Shown here: one piece after another, positions 35,665-44,090 of the stretch | Layout of the letters: each line of letters opens with the position of its first letter | Position numbering within the stretch: position 1 is the first letter of the stretch | Assembly: GCA_041391505.1 (NCBI GenBank) | Contig: JAWKNW010000004.1 | Location: 248,001 to 312,000 of the forward strand | Reading direction: 5' to 3' | DNA length: 64,000 nt | Source of the DNA: Rhodothermales bacterium | GTDB lineage: Bacteria; Bacteroidota; Rhodothermia; Rhodothermales; JAHQVL01 | Notes under the pieces: generated by a model | What the model saw: the letters and a program-made list of their open reading frames with translations, nothing else | Databases searched by the model: none | What the model was told of the DNA's origin: nothing | Program-made: the position numbers and the translations under genes

Positions 35665-36984
35665 TTATGCCGCAACAGCGCGCGGTGCGGTTCTTTTTAC
35701 GACCAGCAGCGTCATGTCGTCCGACTGCGGCGCGGAGCCGGCGTGGCGCTGCACGGCGCGGGTCAGCCTTTCCACGATGCCCTCCGCGGTTTCAGCCCGC
35801 GAATCCCGGAGGATCTCGGCGATGCGTTCCTCGCCAAATTGCACGTGGGCATCGTTCCAGGCCTCGTTGAGACCGTCCGAGTACAGCAGCAGCACGTCGC
35901 CCGGCCCCAACGCCGTCTCGCCCTCCGGGAAGGCGATGCGCGTCGTGAAGCCGAGCATCGCGCCGGCGACGTTGAGCTGTTCGATCTCGCCGCCGGTACG
36001 GCAGATCAGGGGGCGGTTGTGGCCGGCATTTGCATAATGCAACGCATGCTGCGTCGGATCGAGCAGGGCGTAGATGAGGGTGACGAACGAGCCCTTCCGG
36101 TTGCGGTCGCAGACGACGCTGTTGATGCGGGTGAGGCACTCGGAGCAGGAATCGCTCCAGGGCGCCAGGCTGCGCAGGGTGGCCTGCACGTTCGCCATCA
36201 GCAGCGAAGCCGGCAGCCCCTTTCCCGACGCATCGCCGACGCACAATCCGATCCGCCCGTCCTCGAAGGCGAGGGCGTCGTAGTAGTCGCCGCCGACCCG
36301 CTGCGCGGCGATGCTGGAGCCGGCGATCTCGTAGCCGTCGATCGCGGGCAGCGACTGGGGGAAAAGGGAGGACTGGATTTCATTGGCCAGCCGCAGCTCC
36401 TCGTTCATCCGCTGCAGCGCCCGCTCCTCCTCCATGAGCCGCGCGTTTTCGAGCACCTGGGCGGACTGGGTCGCGATGATCGCGAGGAGGCGCTGGTCGT
36501 CCTCGTTGAACAGCTCGCGGTCGCCGATCTTGTTGTACACCGTCAGCAGCCCGATCAGCGTCGAGCGGACCAGCAGGGGGACGCTCAGGAAATTGCGGAT
36601 GTCCGCGTTCCAGACCGCGCCCTTGAACCGGGCGTCGGTGAGCGGGTCGTTCACGATGATGGCCCGTTTGTGGATCATCATCCATCCGAGCAGGCTCTCG
36701 TTCATGTGGATCGAGTCCCGCTGCACTTCGCTGTCCGACGCCCGGATAAACGTGGCGGTTTGCTGCTCGGCGAGGCTGCTGATCATGATGATATCCCCCT
36801 GCTCGGCGTGAAGGCTCTTCATGGCCTTGCGGACGATGGTCTCGACGATGTGGCGCGAGTCGCCGGCGCCACCGATGGCGACGGCCAGATCGTTGAGCAG
36901 GGAGAGTTCCTCGACCGATCTCCGGAGACGGTCGTTTTCCCGGGCCAGTTGCTCGGGCGATTTGGTGGGCGGGGTGGAGGCCAT
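35665..36984 (-). CDS. GAF-domain PP2C/SpoIIE-type serine phosphatase
   Basis: A 439-residue cytoplasmic signalling phosphatase. A short coiled coil (LARENDRLRRSVEELSLLND) leads into a GAF domain at about 35-185 (AVAIGGAGDSRHIVETIV to RSTLIGLLTVYNK), then a linker helix with ANEIQSSLFPQ, and a SpoIIE-type PP2C domain with metal-binding GGDYYDAL, CVGDASGKGLPASLLM, YANAGHNRPL, LLLYSDGLNEA and SDDMTLLVVK. Proteins of this layout, like RsbU, dephosphorylate anti-anti-sigma factors. No anti-sigma partner is adjacent, so the target is elsewhere. The ATG at 36984 is chosen over 37083, which would add an unstructured lead. It is divergent from the sulfatase gene. Confidence 0.9.
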   Translation of the reverse strand: MASTPPTKSPEQLARENDRLRRSVEELSLLNDLAVAIGGAGDSRHIVETIVRKAMKSLHAEQGDIIMISSLAEQQTATFIRASDSEVQRDSIHMNESLLGWMMIHKRAIIVNDPLTDARFKGAVWNADIRNFLSVPLLVRSTLIGLLTVYNKIGDRELFNEDDQRLLAIIATQSAQVLENARLMEEERALQRMNEELRLANEIQSSLFPQSLPAIDGYEIAGSSIAAQRVGGDYYDALAFEDGRIGLCVGDASGKGLPASLLMANVQATLRSLAPWSDSCSECLTRINSVVCDRNRKGSFVTLIYALLDPTQHALHYANAGHNRPLICRTGGEIEQLNVAGAMLGFTTRIAFPEGETALGPGDVLLLYSDGLNEAWNDAHVQFGEERIAEILRDSRAETAEGIVERLTRAVQRHAGSAPQSDDMTLLVVKRTAPRAVAA

Positions 36985-37109
36985 GGGAATGCGGGATGCG
37001 CCAAGGGCATGGCGGGCGTGTCGGGGAGCAAACTCTGACGTGGGGGCGTCGCCGAGGTTGCCTCGTTGGGGGCTGGCGTGCATATTACCCCAAAAAAACC
37101 ATAAACGTG

Positions 37110-38741
37110 ATGCGCCCCCGAATAATCCTGCTCGTGTTGCTCGGTCTCGCCGGCCTCCGCTGCGGCGGTACCCCGCCGGCGGAGACGCCTCCGCTCAACG
37201 TCGTTTGGATCAGCGTCGAGGACATGAGCCCGCGGCTGGCCGCCTACGGCGACACGCTCGCGAAGACGCCGAACATCGACCGCCTCGCCCGGGAAGGCGA
37301 GCGGTATGCGCACGCGTACTCCATCTCCGGCGTCTGCGCCCCGAGCCGCGCCGCCCTGATAACGGGCATGTACCCGACGACGATCGGCGCCCAGCACATG
37401 CGCACCCTCGCGCGCACGGCCGACATCGCGAAGATCACGGATCCGGAGCTGCTGGCGATTCCGGTGTACGAAGCGGTTCCGCCCCCCGAGGTGCGCTGTT
37501 TCCCCGAATACCTCCGGGCCGCCGGCTATTACACGACGAACAACGTCAAGGAGGACTACCAATTCCGCCGGCCGATTACGGCGTGGGACGAATCCAGCCG
37601 GACGGCCCACTGGCGCAACCGCCGCGACCCGGACCAGCCGTTTTTTGCGGTGTTCAATTTCACGACCACGCACGAGTCGCAGATCTGGTCGCGCGACGAC
37701 GAGCCGCTGCGCGTCGATCCTGCCGCCGTGCCGCTTCCCCCGTATTATCCCGACACGCCGATCGTCCGCCGCGACATCGCGCGCCACTATTCCAATATCG
37801 AGCTGATGGATGCGCAGGTCGGGCAGGTGCTGCGCGAACTGGAAGAGGACGGTCTGATGGACCGGACCGTCGTGTTCTTCTTCAGCGACCACGGCGACGG
37901 CATGCCCCGCATGAAACGGTGGGTCTACGACTCCGGCTTGCGCGTGCCCCTCATCATCCGCTGGCCGGACGGGCGGCACGCCGGCGCCGTGAACGATCGG
38001 ATGGTCAGTTTCGTCGACTTCGCGCCGTCGATGCTGTCTCTGCTGGGCCTCGACGTGCCGGCGCATCTCCAGGGCATCCCGTTTCTGGGTGATCGGGCCG
38101 GGCCTGAGCGCGCCCACGTCTTCGCCGCCCGCGACCGGATGGATCCCGCGATCGACAATGTGCGCGCCGTCCGCGATCGGCGGTTCAAGTACATCCGGAA
38201 TTACATGCCGGAGCGTCCGTACGTGCAGTTTCTGCCGTACCGCGACCGGATGGGGATCATGCAGGAGTTACACCGGCTGCACGCGGAGGGCCAGCTGGAT
38301 GCCGTGCAGTCGCTGTGGTTCAGGGAGACGAAGCCGCGCGAGGAGCTCTACGACACGGAGGCCGATCCCCATGAGATCGTCAACCTGGCCGGCGATCCCG
38401 CCTATGCGGACAAGCTGGCCGAATTGCGGGCAGAACACGAGCGGTGGAAGGCGGAAACCCGCGATATCGGCCTGCTGCCCGAAACGGAGCTGGTGAAGCG
38501 CATGTGGCCTCCGGATGGGGTACAGCCGGCCACGCAGCCGCCCGTCGCCACGCCGGACGCCGGCGGCGGCGTCACGCTCGCGTCCGCCACGGAAGGTGCG
38601 TCGATCGCCTACGCCCGGGGCGCCGATGCGCCCTGGCTCCTGTATACCCGCCCGCTCCACCTGGCCGCCGGCGACACCCTGCGCGCCGTGGCGATCCGGA
38701 TCGGATTCAAGCAGAGCGAAGAGGCGGTGTACGTGGAGTAG
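37110..38741 (+). CDS. Secreted sulfatase with C-terminal chitobiase-like module
   Basis: A 543-residue type I sulfatase that hydrolyses sulfate esters after its active-site Cys is converted to formylglycine. The formylglycine motif is GVCAPSRAALITG (C76, C-x-P-S-R). Metal-site residues are in WISVEDMSP and FFFSDHGDG. The N-terminal LLVLLGLAGLRCGG is a signal sequence; the Cys looks like a lipidation site, but the lipobox is atypical. The last 60 residues (ATEGASIAYARGADAPWLLY and GDTLRAVAIRIGFKQS) resemble the chitobiase C-terminal beta-sandwich found on carbohydrate-active enzymes. A sulfated polysaccharide fragment is a plausible substrate, by inference. It is convergent with the next gene, 10 bp away. 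Confidence 0.88.
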   Translation: MRPRIILLVLLGLAGLRCGGTPPAETPPLNVVWISVEDMSPRLAAYGDTLAKTPNIDRLAREGERYAHAYSISGVCAPSRAALITGMYPTTIGAQHMRTLARTADIAKITDPELLAIPVYEAVPPPEVRCFPEYLRAAGYYTTNNVKEDYQFRRPITAWDESSRTAHWRNRRDPDQPFFAVFNFTTTHESQIWSRDDEPLRVDPAAVPLPPYYPDTPIVRRDIARHYSNIELMDAQVGQVLRELEEDGLMDRTVVFFFSDHGDGMPRMKRWVYDSGLRVPLIIRWPDGRHAGAVNDRMVSFVDFAPSMLSLLGLDVPAHLQGIPFLGDRAGPERAHVFAARDRMDPAIDNVRAVRDRRFKYIRNYMPERPYVQFLPYRDRMGIMQELHRLHAEGQLDAVQSLWFRETKPREELYDTEADPHEIVNLAGDPAYADKLAELRAEHERWKAETRDIGLLPETELVKRMWPPDGVQPATQPPVATPDAGGGVTLASATEGASIAYARGADAPWLLYTRPLHLAAGDTLRAVAIRIGFKQSEEAVYVE

Positions 38742-38751
38742 CCGTTTCGGG

Positions 38752-40359
38752 TCAGTCCTTCAAGTCCCGGATGGCGTCGCGGACCCGGTTGACACCGTCG
38801 AAGTCGAACGCGATCGACAGGGAAGGCGCGCCTTTGAACTCGGATGAGTTGTCGCCGGGCGTGAAGCTGGGTTGACGGAAGAAGATCATGCCCAGCTGGA
38901 CGGTGAAGTTCTTCGTGATGTCGAAGCCGCCGCCCACGAGCGGGATGAGTCCGGCCGTCGCGCCCTTCAGGTTCTGGCTTTCGAACTGCAGCCGGCGTCT
39001 CAGGATGAGGCCGGCGACGAGCGACGTGCGGGCCAGGAGCTCCCGGCCGAAATAGGGGCTCGGAAGCTGCTTGTCCACCGCGAACGGATAAAACTTGAGG
39101 GCCGCCACGCCGAAGGCCTGGGCTTCCTGCACGCCGGGGTTGAACACCGTGCTCGGCGCCAGGTTGAGCGCGGCCGCGCCGAAGCCGATCGTCGTGCTGA
39201 TGCGCGCGCGGTCGGACGTCGCCTCGGCGCCTTCCCAGTTGAGGGCGTTGACGCGCGTGTTGGCTACCGCCGTGTACAGGCCGGAGAGGTGTTCACCGAG
39301 GGAGTTGAGGATGCGCGTCCGGATGGGCGCATATTCGTCGGCGCTCTGGAGGCTCATCTCGCGGATGACCTGGTACGAGCGGTCGACGATGTCGCCCAGC
39401 ATCCCGCACTCGTCTTCCGGGAAACCCGCATCGCCGCGGCAGGCGCGGCTCGTCGCGTAGAGGCGGGCGACGACGTCTTCCTGGGGCATCCGGTTGGAGA
39501 CGATCGAGGCGCGGAGGGCCTCCACGTCGCCGGCCTGCAGGAAGCGCATGTTTTCCTCTTTTTTCAGACGGATCATCAGATCGGTGAACGTCTGGTCCTG
39601 CATCATCACGCGGTTCGACTGCGTGAGTTCTTCCAGGATATCTTCGCTGCGGCTGATGCGGACGTCGCCGAGGACCGATTCCGCCACCTCGTTGAGCAGC
39701 ATCGGCTCGATGTCGAAGCTCGGCACGAACTTGTCCTCGCCCACGACCTCGCAGTTGTCGTCCACCACGTTGCGCACGAGCACCACCTCATCCCGCTTGA
39801 AGACTTCCGCCAGCTCCGTCTCGATGTTCTGGGTGAAGATGTCGCGGATCACCTGCTGCTTGACGTAGGGATAGGTCTCCTTCGCCGTGCGCATGGTTTC
39901 TTCGTAGGCGCGGTCGAGCGCCGGCTTCAGGATGTTGACGTCGAAGCCGCCGTAGAAGTCGAGCTTCAGGTCGTAACGGCGCCCGATATCCAGCGGCTCG
40001 AACACGAGGCGGAACACGTCGGTGTACACGTCGGGCGGGTTGACCCAGCACGATTTCTGGCGGTCGCGTGTGCCGCGCCCCTCGATCTCGCCGACGACGA
40101 CCTTGATCTCGTTCTCCGTCTTGATGGTCGTTCCCTGGATGGCCCAGCGCCGGCCATACGGAATCCACTGCGCCCGGACCACGCCGGCCTGGTAGTTGAT
40201 GATGTGCACGAGACGCGCATCGATCGGGAGGGCCTGCGCCTGACTGCGCATGACGAATTGATCCAGAGAGGTCAGGCAAAGAAGCAGCACGAACGCCGCG
40301 AGAACCCGCTGCGTCCGGCGCGAGATGATGGGATTGCCAGCCATGGTGTGCCTGTTCAT
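38752..40359 (-). CDS. Secreted protein of unknown function, probably envelope-located
   Basis: A 535-residue precursor with a signal peptide (VLAAFVLLLCLTSLDQFVMRSQAQA). The body is mostly helical (DILEELTQSNRVMMQDQTF, LIRLKKEENMRFLQAGDVEAL) and has a tyrosine- and arginine-rich beta segment near the N-terminus. The final 130 residues have alternating patterns (ATAGLIPLVGGGFDITKNF, VQLGMIFFRQPSF, SLSIAFDFDGVN) like a short outer-membrane or lipid-facing domain. I do not recognise the family. The open frame runs to 40500, but the ATG at 40359, or the one at 40344, gives a normal signal peptide. An AT-rich promoter-like region with an inverted repeat lies upstream. Confidence 0.7.
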   Translation of the reverse strand: MNRHTMAGNPIISRRTQRVLAAFVLLLCLTSLDQFVMRSQAQALPIDARLVHIINYQAGVVRAQWIPYGRRWAIQGTTIKTENEIKVVVGEIEGRGTRDRQKSCWVNPPDVYTDVFRLVFEPLDIGRRYDLKLDFYGGFDVNILKPALDRAYEETMRTAKETYPYVKQQVIRDIFTQNIETELAEVFKRDEVVLVRNVVDDNCEVVGEDKFVPSFDIEPMLLNEVAESVLGDVRISRSEDILEELTQSNRVMMQDQTFTDLMIRLKKEENMRFLQAGDVEALRASIVSNRMPQEDVVARLYATSRACRGDAGFPEDECGMLGDIVDRSYQVIREMSLQSADEYAPIRTRILNSLGEHLSGLYTAVANTRVNALNWEGAEATSDRARISTTIGFGAAALNLAPSTVFNPGVQEAQAFGVAALKFYPFAVDKQLPSPYFGRELLARTSLVAGLILRRRLQFESQNLKGATAGLIPLVGGGFDITKNFTVQLGMIFFRQPSFTPGDNSSEFKGAPSLSIAFDFDGVNRVRDAIRDLKD

Positions 40360-40405
40360 GATAAAGCCAAGACCCGGATGGGCCAAGTGTAGATTACCCC
40401 GTAAT

Positions 40406-40422
40406 TTAAAGTGATACTTTAA
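40406..40422. promoter_or_regulatory. Perfect 7-bp inverted repeat in an AT-rich upstream region
   Basis: TTAAAGT-GAT-ACTTTAA is a perfect dyad 47 bp upstream of the minus-strand gene start at 40359, inside the only clearly AT-rich stretch of the window (40395-40450). This is the expected place and form for an operator. No regulator can be named. Confidence 0.4.
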
Positions 40423-40471
40423 GATAAGCGATAGGATTCTTAATGTCGACAAGGCGTTGAGTTTTTGAAAA

Positions 40472-40524
40472 AAGCGATCGGCCCGCGTGGCATTTGCCAC
40501 CCGCGGGCCGATCGCTTTCGGTTC
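40472..40524 (-). terminator. Strong rho-independent terminator
   Basis: A long GC-rich hairpin: the arm AAAGCGATCGGCCCGCGTGG (with a few more bases) pairs with its complement ending CGATCGCTTT, broken only by a 2-nt bulge. On the minus strand it is followed by a run of Ts (CGCTTTTTTC). It ends the transcription unit of the membrane protein at 40623-41480; because the hairpin is symmetric, it may also stop plus-strand transcripts. Confidence 0.8.
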
Positions 40525-40617
40525 AGGTTCGAAGTTAAAGGTTCAAGGGAGGGGGTTCAAGGTTCGATGTTCGATGTTCAAGGTCCCTTGAACCTTGAAC
40601 CTGAAACCTGGAACTTC
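40522..40617. repeat. Heptad-unit hairpin repeat, locus 2 (largest copy)
   Basis: About 95 bp made of 7-nt units. The left part has AGGTTCG, AAGTTAA, AGGTTCA, then TTCAAGG, TTCGATG, TTCGATG, TTCAAGG; the right part has the complements TTGAACC, TTGAACC, TGAAACC, TGGAACT. The two halves can pair around the central TCCC. It starts 5 bp after the stop of the membrane protein gene and abuts a classical terminator, so it lies in a 3' untranslated region. Confidence 0.75.
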
Positions 40618-40622
40618 GCCCC

Positions 40623-41480
40623 CTAAACCCTCACATCCCGTTTGGCTTCGTGGATGGGTGGAAGCTGGGGCTGGTCGTAGGGGGGGATGGCCGGGCGGGT
40701 GCCGTCGGCCGGGGTCCAGCTGCGTTTGATCTGGCCGATCGATTTTTCGATCTCGTCGATGAAAAACCAGAAGTAGGCTTCGTCGCGCGGGTGGATCTTG
40801 GAGCTGTTGAACCCGGTTTTTTCGATGGCGAAGCGGAGCCGGCCGAGCTGGCCGTCGGCCTCCTTCGTGAGGTGCACGATGTACTGCATCAGCTCCTTGT
40901 CGGTGAAATGCTCGGGGTAGCGCTCGGGCAGCCAGTTGTATTCCTGTCGGGTGAAGACGCCGATGAAGACGCTGAACAGGGCATGCACGAAGAGCACGAC
41001 CTGCGACGACTGGATAAACATCGCGTTGATGTCGACCGATTTCTCCCGCAGGATCGCCAGCGTGAGCGTGATGACGGCGCCGATGAGCAGGATCGTCATC
41101 GCCTTCGTTCCGGTCAAAAGCCGGGGGGTGAGTTCGTCGTTATACTGCGCCTTCATCTCGATCGAGTTGCTGATCGCGATCCCGTAGAGCACGATGGCCG
41201 CGAAGCTCCATTCGGGGAGCAGGAGTACGTTTTCGATCCGGTTGCTGAACGCGATGTCGATCAGCAGGATGACCACGATGGGCAGGACGGTGAAGACGAC
41301 CTCGTTCATAAACCAGAGCGAGAGCACCTCGAACCAGAAACGCCGCGCGGGACTGGGTTCCTTTTTGTTCTTCGCGGCGCGCCGGCTCGCTTTCGACCCC
41401 TTTTTTTCGACGGCGTCGACGGTCTCGATTTTTTCGGCAGACATAGTGGTGGATGGTTGTGAACGAGAATTTTCAGGCAT
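40623..41480 (-). CDS. Four-segment membrane protein of unknown function
   Basis: A 285-residue protein. After a charged, lysine-rich N-terminus come four hydrophobic segments (NEVVFTVLPIVVILLIDIAF, WSFAAIVLYGIAIS, MTILLIGAVITLTLAIL, VVLFVHALFSVFIGVF), then a soluble C-terminal part of about 110 residues containing NWLPERYPEHFTDKELM and FWFFIDEIEKSIGQIKRSW. I do not recognise the family. The ATG at 41480 is chosen because a GAGGAGAGGT ribosome site lies directly before it; an internal ATG at 41444 is the alternative. A strong terminator follows downstream. Confidence 0.65.
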   Translation of the reverse strand: MPENSRSQPSTTMSAEKIETVDAVEKKGSKASRRAAKNKKEPSPARRFWFEVLSLWFMNEVVFTVLPIVVILLIDIAFSNRIENVLLLPEWSFAAIVLYGIAISNSIEMKAQYNDELTPRLLTGTKAMTILLIGAVITLTLAILREKSVDINAMFIQSSQVVLFVHALFSVFIGVFTRQEYNWLPERYPEHFTDKELMQYIVHLTKEADGQLGRLRFAIEKTGFNSSKIHPRDEAYFWFFIDEIEKSIGQIKRSWTPADGTRPAIPPYDQPQLPPIHEAKRDVRV

Positions 41481-41540
41481 ACCTCTCCTCAGTCGTCGGA
41501 AACGCGCAGGCCTGCGAACGGACGGCTCGCGATACCCAAA

Positions 41541-41574
41541 TAAAAACGCCGGCCTGCCAAGTGGCAAGCCGGCG
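41541..41574 (-). terminator. Rho-independent terminator after the small minus-strand gene
   Basis: Two 13-nt arms (41547-41559 and 41562-41574, one G-T pair) form a GC-rich stem. On the minus strand it is followed by GTTTTTATTT. It lies 44 bp after the stop of the 89-residue protein gene and about 60 bp before the start of the next membrane protein gene. Confidence 0.85.
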
Positions 41575-41617
41575 CGCGGTACACCTTCGTGGTGAGGACG
41601 TCTTCCGGTCCGATCGT

Positions 41618-41887
41618 TTACCCGATGTCGGGCACCCCGTAGACCGTTCCGAGATCGTGCTGCCCGGTCTTGACCACGCGGCCGCTCTGAATCAGCTTCA
41701 TGGCCGCGGTATAGGAACACGCCTCGTAACCCGAACCCGGTTTGAAAAAGTTGGCGATACGACGGGTGTCGTTTACAATCAGCGTATACCCACGCGACAA
41801 TTTTTTTTCAGCCAGCGCGGTCCAGCTGTCCGTGGACACGGATGGCTTGGCTCGACCTGGGCTGTCTGATGAATCGGGTTCGCTCAT
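41618..41887 (-). CDS. Small protein of unknown function (89 residues)
   Basis: An 89-residue product, with a Ser/Pro/Asp-rich first 20 residues and a basic-hydrophobic core (LAEKKLSRGYTLIVNDTRRIANFF, in two parts), then YTAAMKLIQSGRVVKTGQHD. No signal peptide, membrane segment or known motif is seen. Its reality is supported by a dedicated strong terminator 44 bp downstream and by a clear intergenic region upstream. The family is not recognised. Confidence 0.55.
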   Translation of the reverse strand: MSEPDSSDSPGRAKPSVSTDSWTALAEKKLSRGYTLIVNDTRRIANFFKPGSGYEACSYTAAMKLIQSGRVVKTGQHDLGTVYGVPDIG

Positions 41888-42244
41888 GTGTCCTTCATGG
41901 GATCTGGTGATAGGCGGCAGTAACCTATTCTTCTAGCTTCGGTTCCTCGGCGGAAATTGGTTCATAAAATTACGCAATCCGGACGAATTTCCAGTTCTAC
42001 GGATGGGATTCTTTTGCTTTCATTCGGCCGCTTTTCCACCCCGAGGCCGCCGCCGCTCCGGGCTGGCACCGGGTGCGGGAAAAACAGGGGCGTTCTTGCC
42101 GGGCCGGCCCGAGGATGGGACGATAGAAACACGTGCCATGCGGCGTCGTTCATGCCGTGGCGCATGTAAATCAGGCGTAATGGAGGATGCGAGCCGGCGT
42201 GCGCGGGCGTATGTTGCGGCCCGAAAAAGCTGGTCAGGGCAACG
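41888..42244. other. Divergent intergenic region between the 89-residue protein gene and queD
   Basis: 357 bp with no credible gene. The left part is AT-richer and contains a 7-bp inverted repeat GGAAATT/AATTTCC (41952-41958 and 41986-41992), possibly a regulatory dyad for the minus-strand gene. The right part is GC-rich and ends in the TATGTTGC promoter-like box before queD. I looked for a preQ1 riboswitch pattern before queD and saw none. Confidence 0.5.
42210..42217 (+). promoter_or_regulatory. TATnTTGC promoter-like box before queD
   Basis: TATGTTGC lies 27 bp before the queD ATG. It matches the TATCTTGC box before the AraC gene and the TATCTTTG box before clpX, so it is a plausible -7 element for a Bacteroidota-type sigma factor. 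The -33 element is not obvious. Confidence 0.35.
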
Positions 42245-42706
42245 ATGAAAGTAGCGAAACAATTTACCTGGGAGGCAGCGCACCGGCTGCCGTGGCACGC
42301 GGGCTCTTGCAAGAGCCTGCACGGTCATTCCTATAAGATGACCGTGGAAGTGGAGGGAGAGCCCGATGAGCGGGGGATGCTCATCGATTTCAAGGAGATC
42401 AAGAGGGTCCTCGCCCCGCTGATCGACGATTGGGACCACGCCACGCTGGTGGCCGACGACGACATCGATCTCCGCCACGCGCTCGAAGAGCTGGGGTCGC
42501 GGATCGCGCTGCTGCCGTACGACAGCACGGCCGAGAACCTGTGCCTGTATGCCGCCGAATACCTCGTTCGCGAGGGAGGCGATACGCTCCGGGCCCGCCG
42601 CATCCAGCGCGTGATCGTCACGGTCCGCGAAACCGACACCTGCTACGCGACGCACGAATGCCCCGTCCCGGTGTCCGAAAAGCGCGGATTGTTCGCGCGG
42701 GTTTAG
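42245..42706 (+). CDS. queD: 6-carboxytetrahydropterin synthase QueD
   Basis: Converts dihydroneopterin triphosphate to 6-carboxy-5,6,7,8-tetrahydropterin, the second step of preQ0/queuosine synthesis. The 153-residue protein has the zinc-ligand pattern of the family (AAHRLPWH with H13, then SLHGHSY with H26 and H28) and the QueD-type catalytic Cys just before it (SCKSLHGH, C22), which separates it from animal pyruvoyltetrahydropterin synthase. The segments DFKEIKRVLAPLIDDWDHATL and YDSTAENLCLYAAEYL complete the signature. The Tgt gene of the same pathway is 29 kb away; queC, queE and queF are not in the window. Confidence 0.93.
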   Translation: MKVAKQFTWEAAHRLPWHAGSCKSLHGHSYKMTVEVEGEPDERGMLIDFKEIKRVLAPLIDDWDHATLVADDDIDLRHALEELGSRIALLPYDSTAENLCLYAAEYLVREGGDTLRARRIQRVIVTVRETDTCYATHECPVPVSEKRGLFARV

Positions 42707-42788
42707 GAGCCGTACCGCCACGCCGGATCCGGCGCCGTGTGGAGGTTCGCCGCATGCTCCGGGATACCCCGGGCGGATGTCAAGCGGC

Positions 42789-43985
42789 CTATATCCCCGA
42801 CCCGGCGAGCGCCTGATCCAGGTCCGCGATCAGGTCGTCGGCGTGTTCGAGCCCGACCGAGATCCGCATGTCGCCCATGGCGATGCCCAGCCCGGCGAAC
42901 TGTTCGGGGGGCAGCTCCTTCAGGTAGCTGATCGCCGGCGCATAGATGAGGCTTTCGTGCCCGCCCCAGCTGACGCCGATCTGGAAGATTTCGAGCCCGT
43001 TGAAAAAGCGCTTGATCGACGGCAGGTCGTCGGTGTCCAGGGTGAACCCCAGCAGACCGCTGTAGCCGCTCATTTGCCGCCGGCCGAGGTCGTACTGGGG
43101 AAACGACGTCAGCCCGGGGTAACGCACCTGCCGGATGCGGGGATGCGCGGCGAGATAGTGGGCCACGGCGAGGGCGTTTTCCTGGTGCTGGCGCATCCGC
43201 ATGGGGAGCGTGCGGAGGCTGCGCAGGATCAGCCAGGCCTCGAACGGCGCCATTTTGCCGCCCAGCAACTCGTATTCGCGCACGGCGAGGGTCCGCATCT
43301 CGTCTTCCCGGCCGATGACCACGCCGGCCACGATGTCGCTGTGGCCGCCGAGGTATTTGGAACAGGAATGCACCTCGAAATCGATCCCGAGGGCCAGCGG
43401 CTGCTGGAAAACCGGCGTCGCCCAGGTGTTGTCGATGATCGTCCGGATCCCCCGCGAGCGCGCCAGGGCGGCGACGGCCGCGATGTCCTGCAGGCCGAAA
43501 ACGGCAGACGACGGGCTTTCGAGATAGATGAGCCGCGTTCGATCCGTGATCGCCGCCTCGAAGTCCTCCACCCGATCGCCGGCGACGAAGGTCGTCTCCA
43601 CCCCCATCTTGCGGCGTAAAAAGACGTTCATCAGGTTGTTCGCCGGCCCGTAGATGTTTTTTACGGTGACGATATGGTCGCCGGCGTCGACGCAATGCAT
43701 CACGGCCGACGAGATCGCGGCCATGCCCGAGGCGAAGAGCCGGGCGCGGTCGCCGCCGGCCAGCCGGGCGATCTTTTCCTCGACGAGCGCGACGGTCGGG
43801 TTGCGGCCCCGCGTGTAGATGCTGTTCGCTACCCGATCGTCGAACGCCGCATCGATCGCTTCCCAGCTTTCGAAGGTGAAAAGCGAGTTCTGGTAGATCG
43901 GGGGGACGACGGCGCCGGCGTGGGCCGCGCGGTCTTCGGCGTAGTGCGCCAGGAGGGTTTCGAGATGGAGCGATTCGGGTTTCAT
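42789..43985 (-). CDS. Trans-sulfuration PLP enzyme (cystathionine gamma-synthase/lyase family)
   Basis: A 398-residue fold-type I PLP enzyme of the Cys/Met metabolism family. Markers are AHAGAVVPPIYQNSLFTF, NPTVALVEEKIARLAGG, the cofactor loop ASGMAAISSAVM, IDNTWATPVFQQP and the PLP lysine in SCSKYLGGHSDIVAG (K210), followed by GVSWGGHESL. The sequence alone does not tell gamma-synthase, beta- or gamma-lyase and O-acetylhomoserine sulfhydrylase apart. The start at 43985 gives the family length; the frame continues upstream without coding character. It is divergent from the CoxG-like gene, with one copy of a 39-bp repeated motif between them. Confidence 0.88.
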   Translation of the reverse strand: MKPESLHLETLLAHYAEDRAAHAGAVVPPIYQNSLFTFESWEAIDAAFDDRVANSIYTRGRNPTVALVEEKIARLAGGDRARLFASGMAAISSAVMHCVDAGDHIVTVKNIYGPANNLMNVFLRRKMGVETTFVAGDRVEDFEAAITDRTRLIYLESPSSAVFGLQDIAAVAALARSRGIRTIIDNTWATPVFQQPLALGIDFEVHSCSKYLGGHSDIVAGVVIGREDEMRTLAVREYELLGGKMAPFEAWLILRSLRTLPMRMRQHQENALAVAHYLAAHPRIRQVRYPGLTSFPQYDLGRRQMSGYSGLLGFTLDTDDLPSIKRFFNGLEIFQIGVSWGGHESLIYAPAISYLKELPPEQFAGLGIAMGDMRISVGLEHADDLIADLDQALAGSGI

Positions 43986-44051
43986 GGCGGATGAGGCGGT
44001 TCGTGACCGGGGTCGACGAAGGATACGCCAATTTCGGTTTCGCGACGCCCT

Positions 44052-44090
44052 CAAAAAATCCGCCATGCATCTCCGAAAATGACAACGGCA
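44052..44090 (+). repeat. 39-bp dispersed motif, copy D
   Basis: The most diverged copy of the motif: 26 of 39 positions match the copy at 58780, concentrated in the first 32 positions (shared AAAAATCCGCCATG and CC-AAAAT blocks). It ends 93 bp before the CoxG-like gene and lies in the same orientation as the other three copies. Confidence 0.5.

Noticed and set aside
40522..40545. tRNA T-arm like GGTTCGA
   Set aside because: The GGTTCGA is part of the heptad repeat and no cloverleaf can be built around it.
40522..40617. CRISPR array
   Set aside because: Units are 7 nt, contiguous and arranged as inverted halves; there are no spacers and no cas genes.
41888..42244. preQ1 riboswitch before queD
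   Set aside because: I could not find the short C-rich loop and A-rich tail pattern of preQ1 riboswitches; only a promoter-like box is visible.
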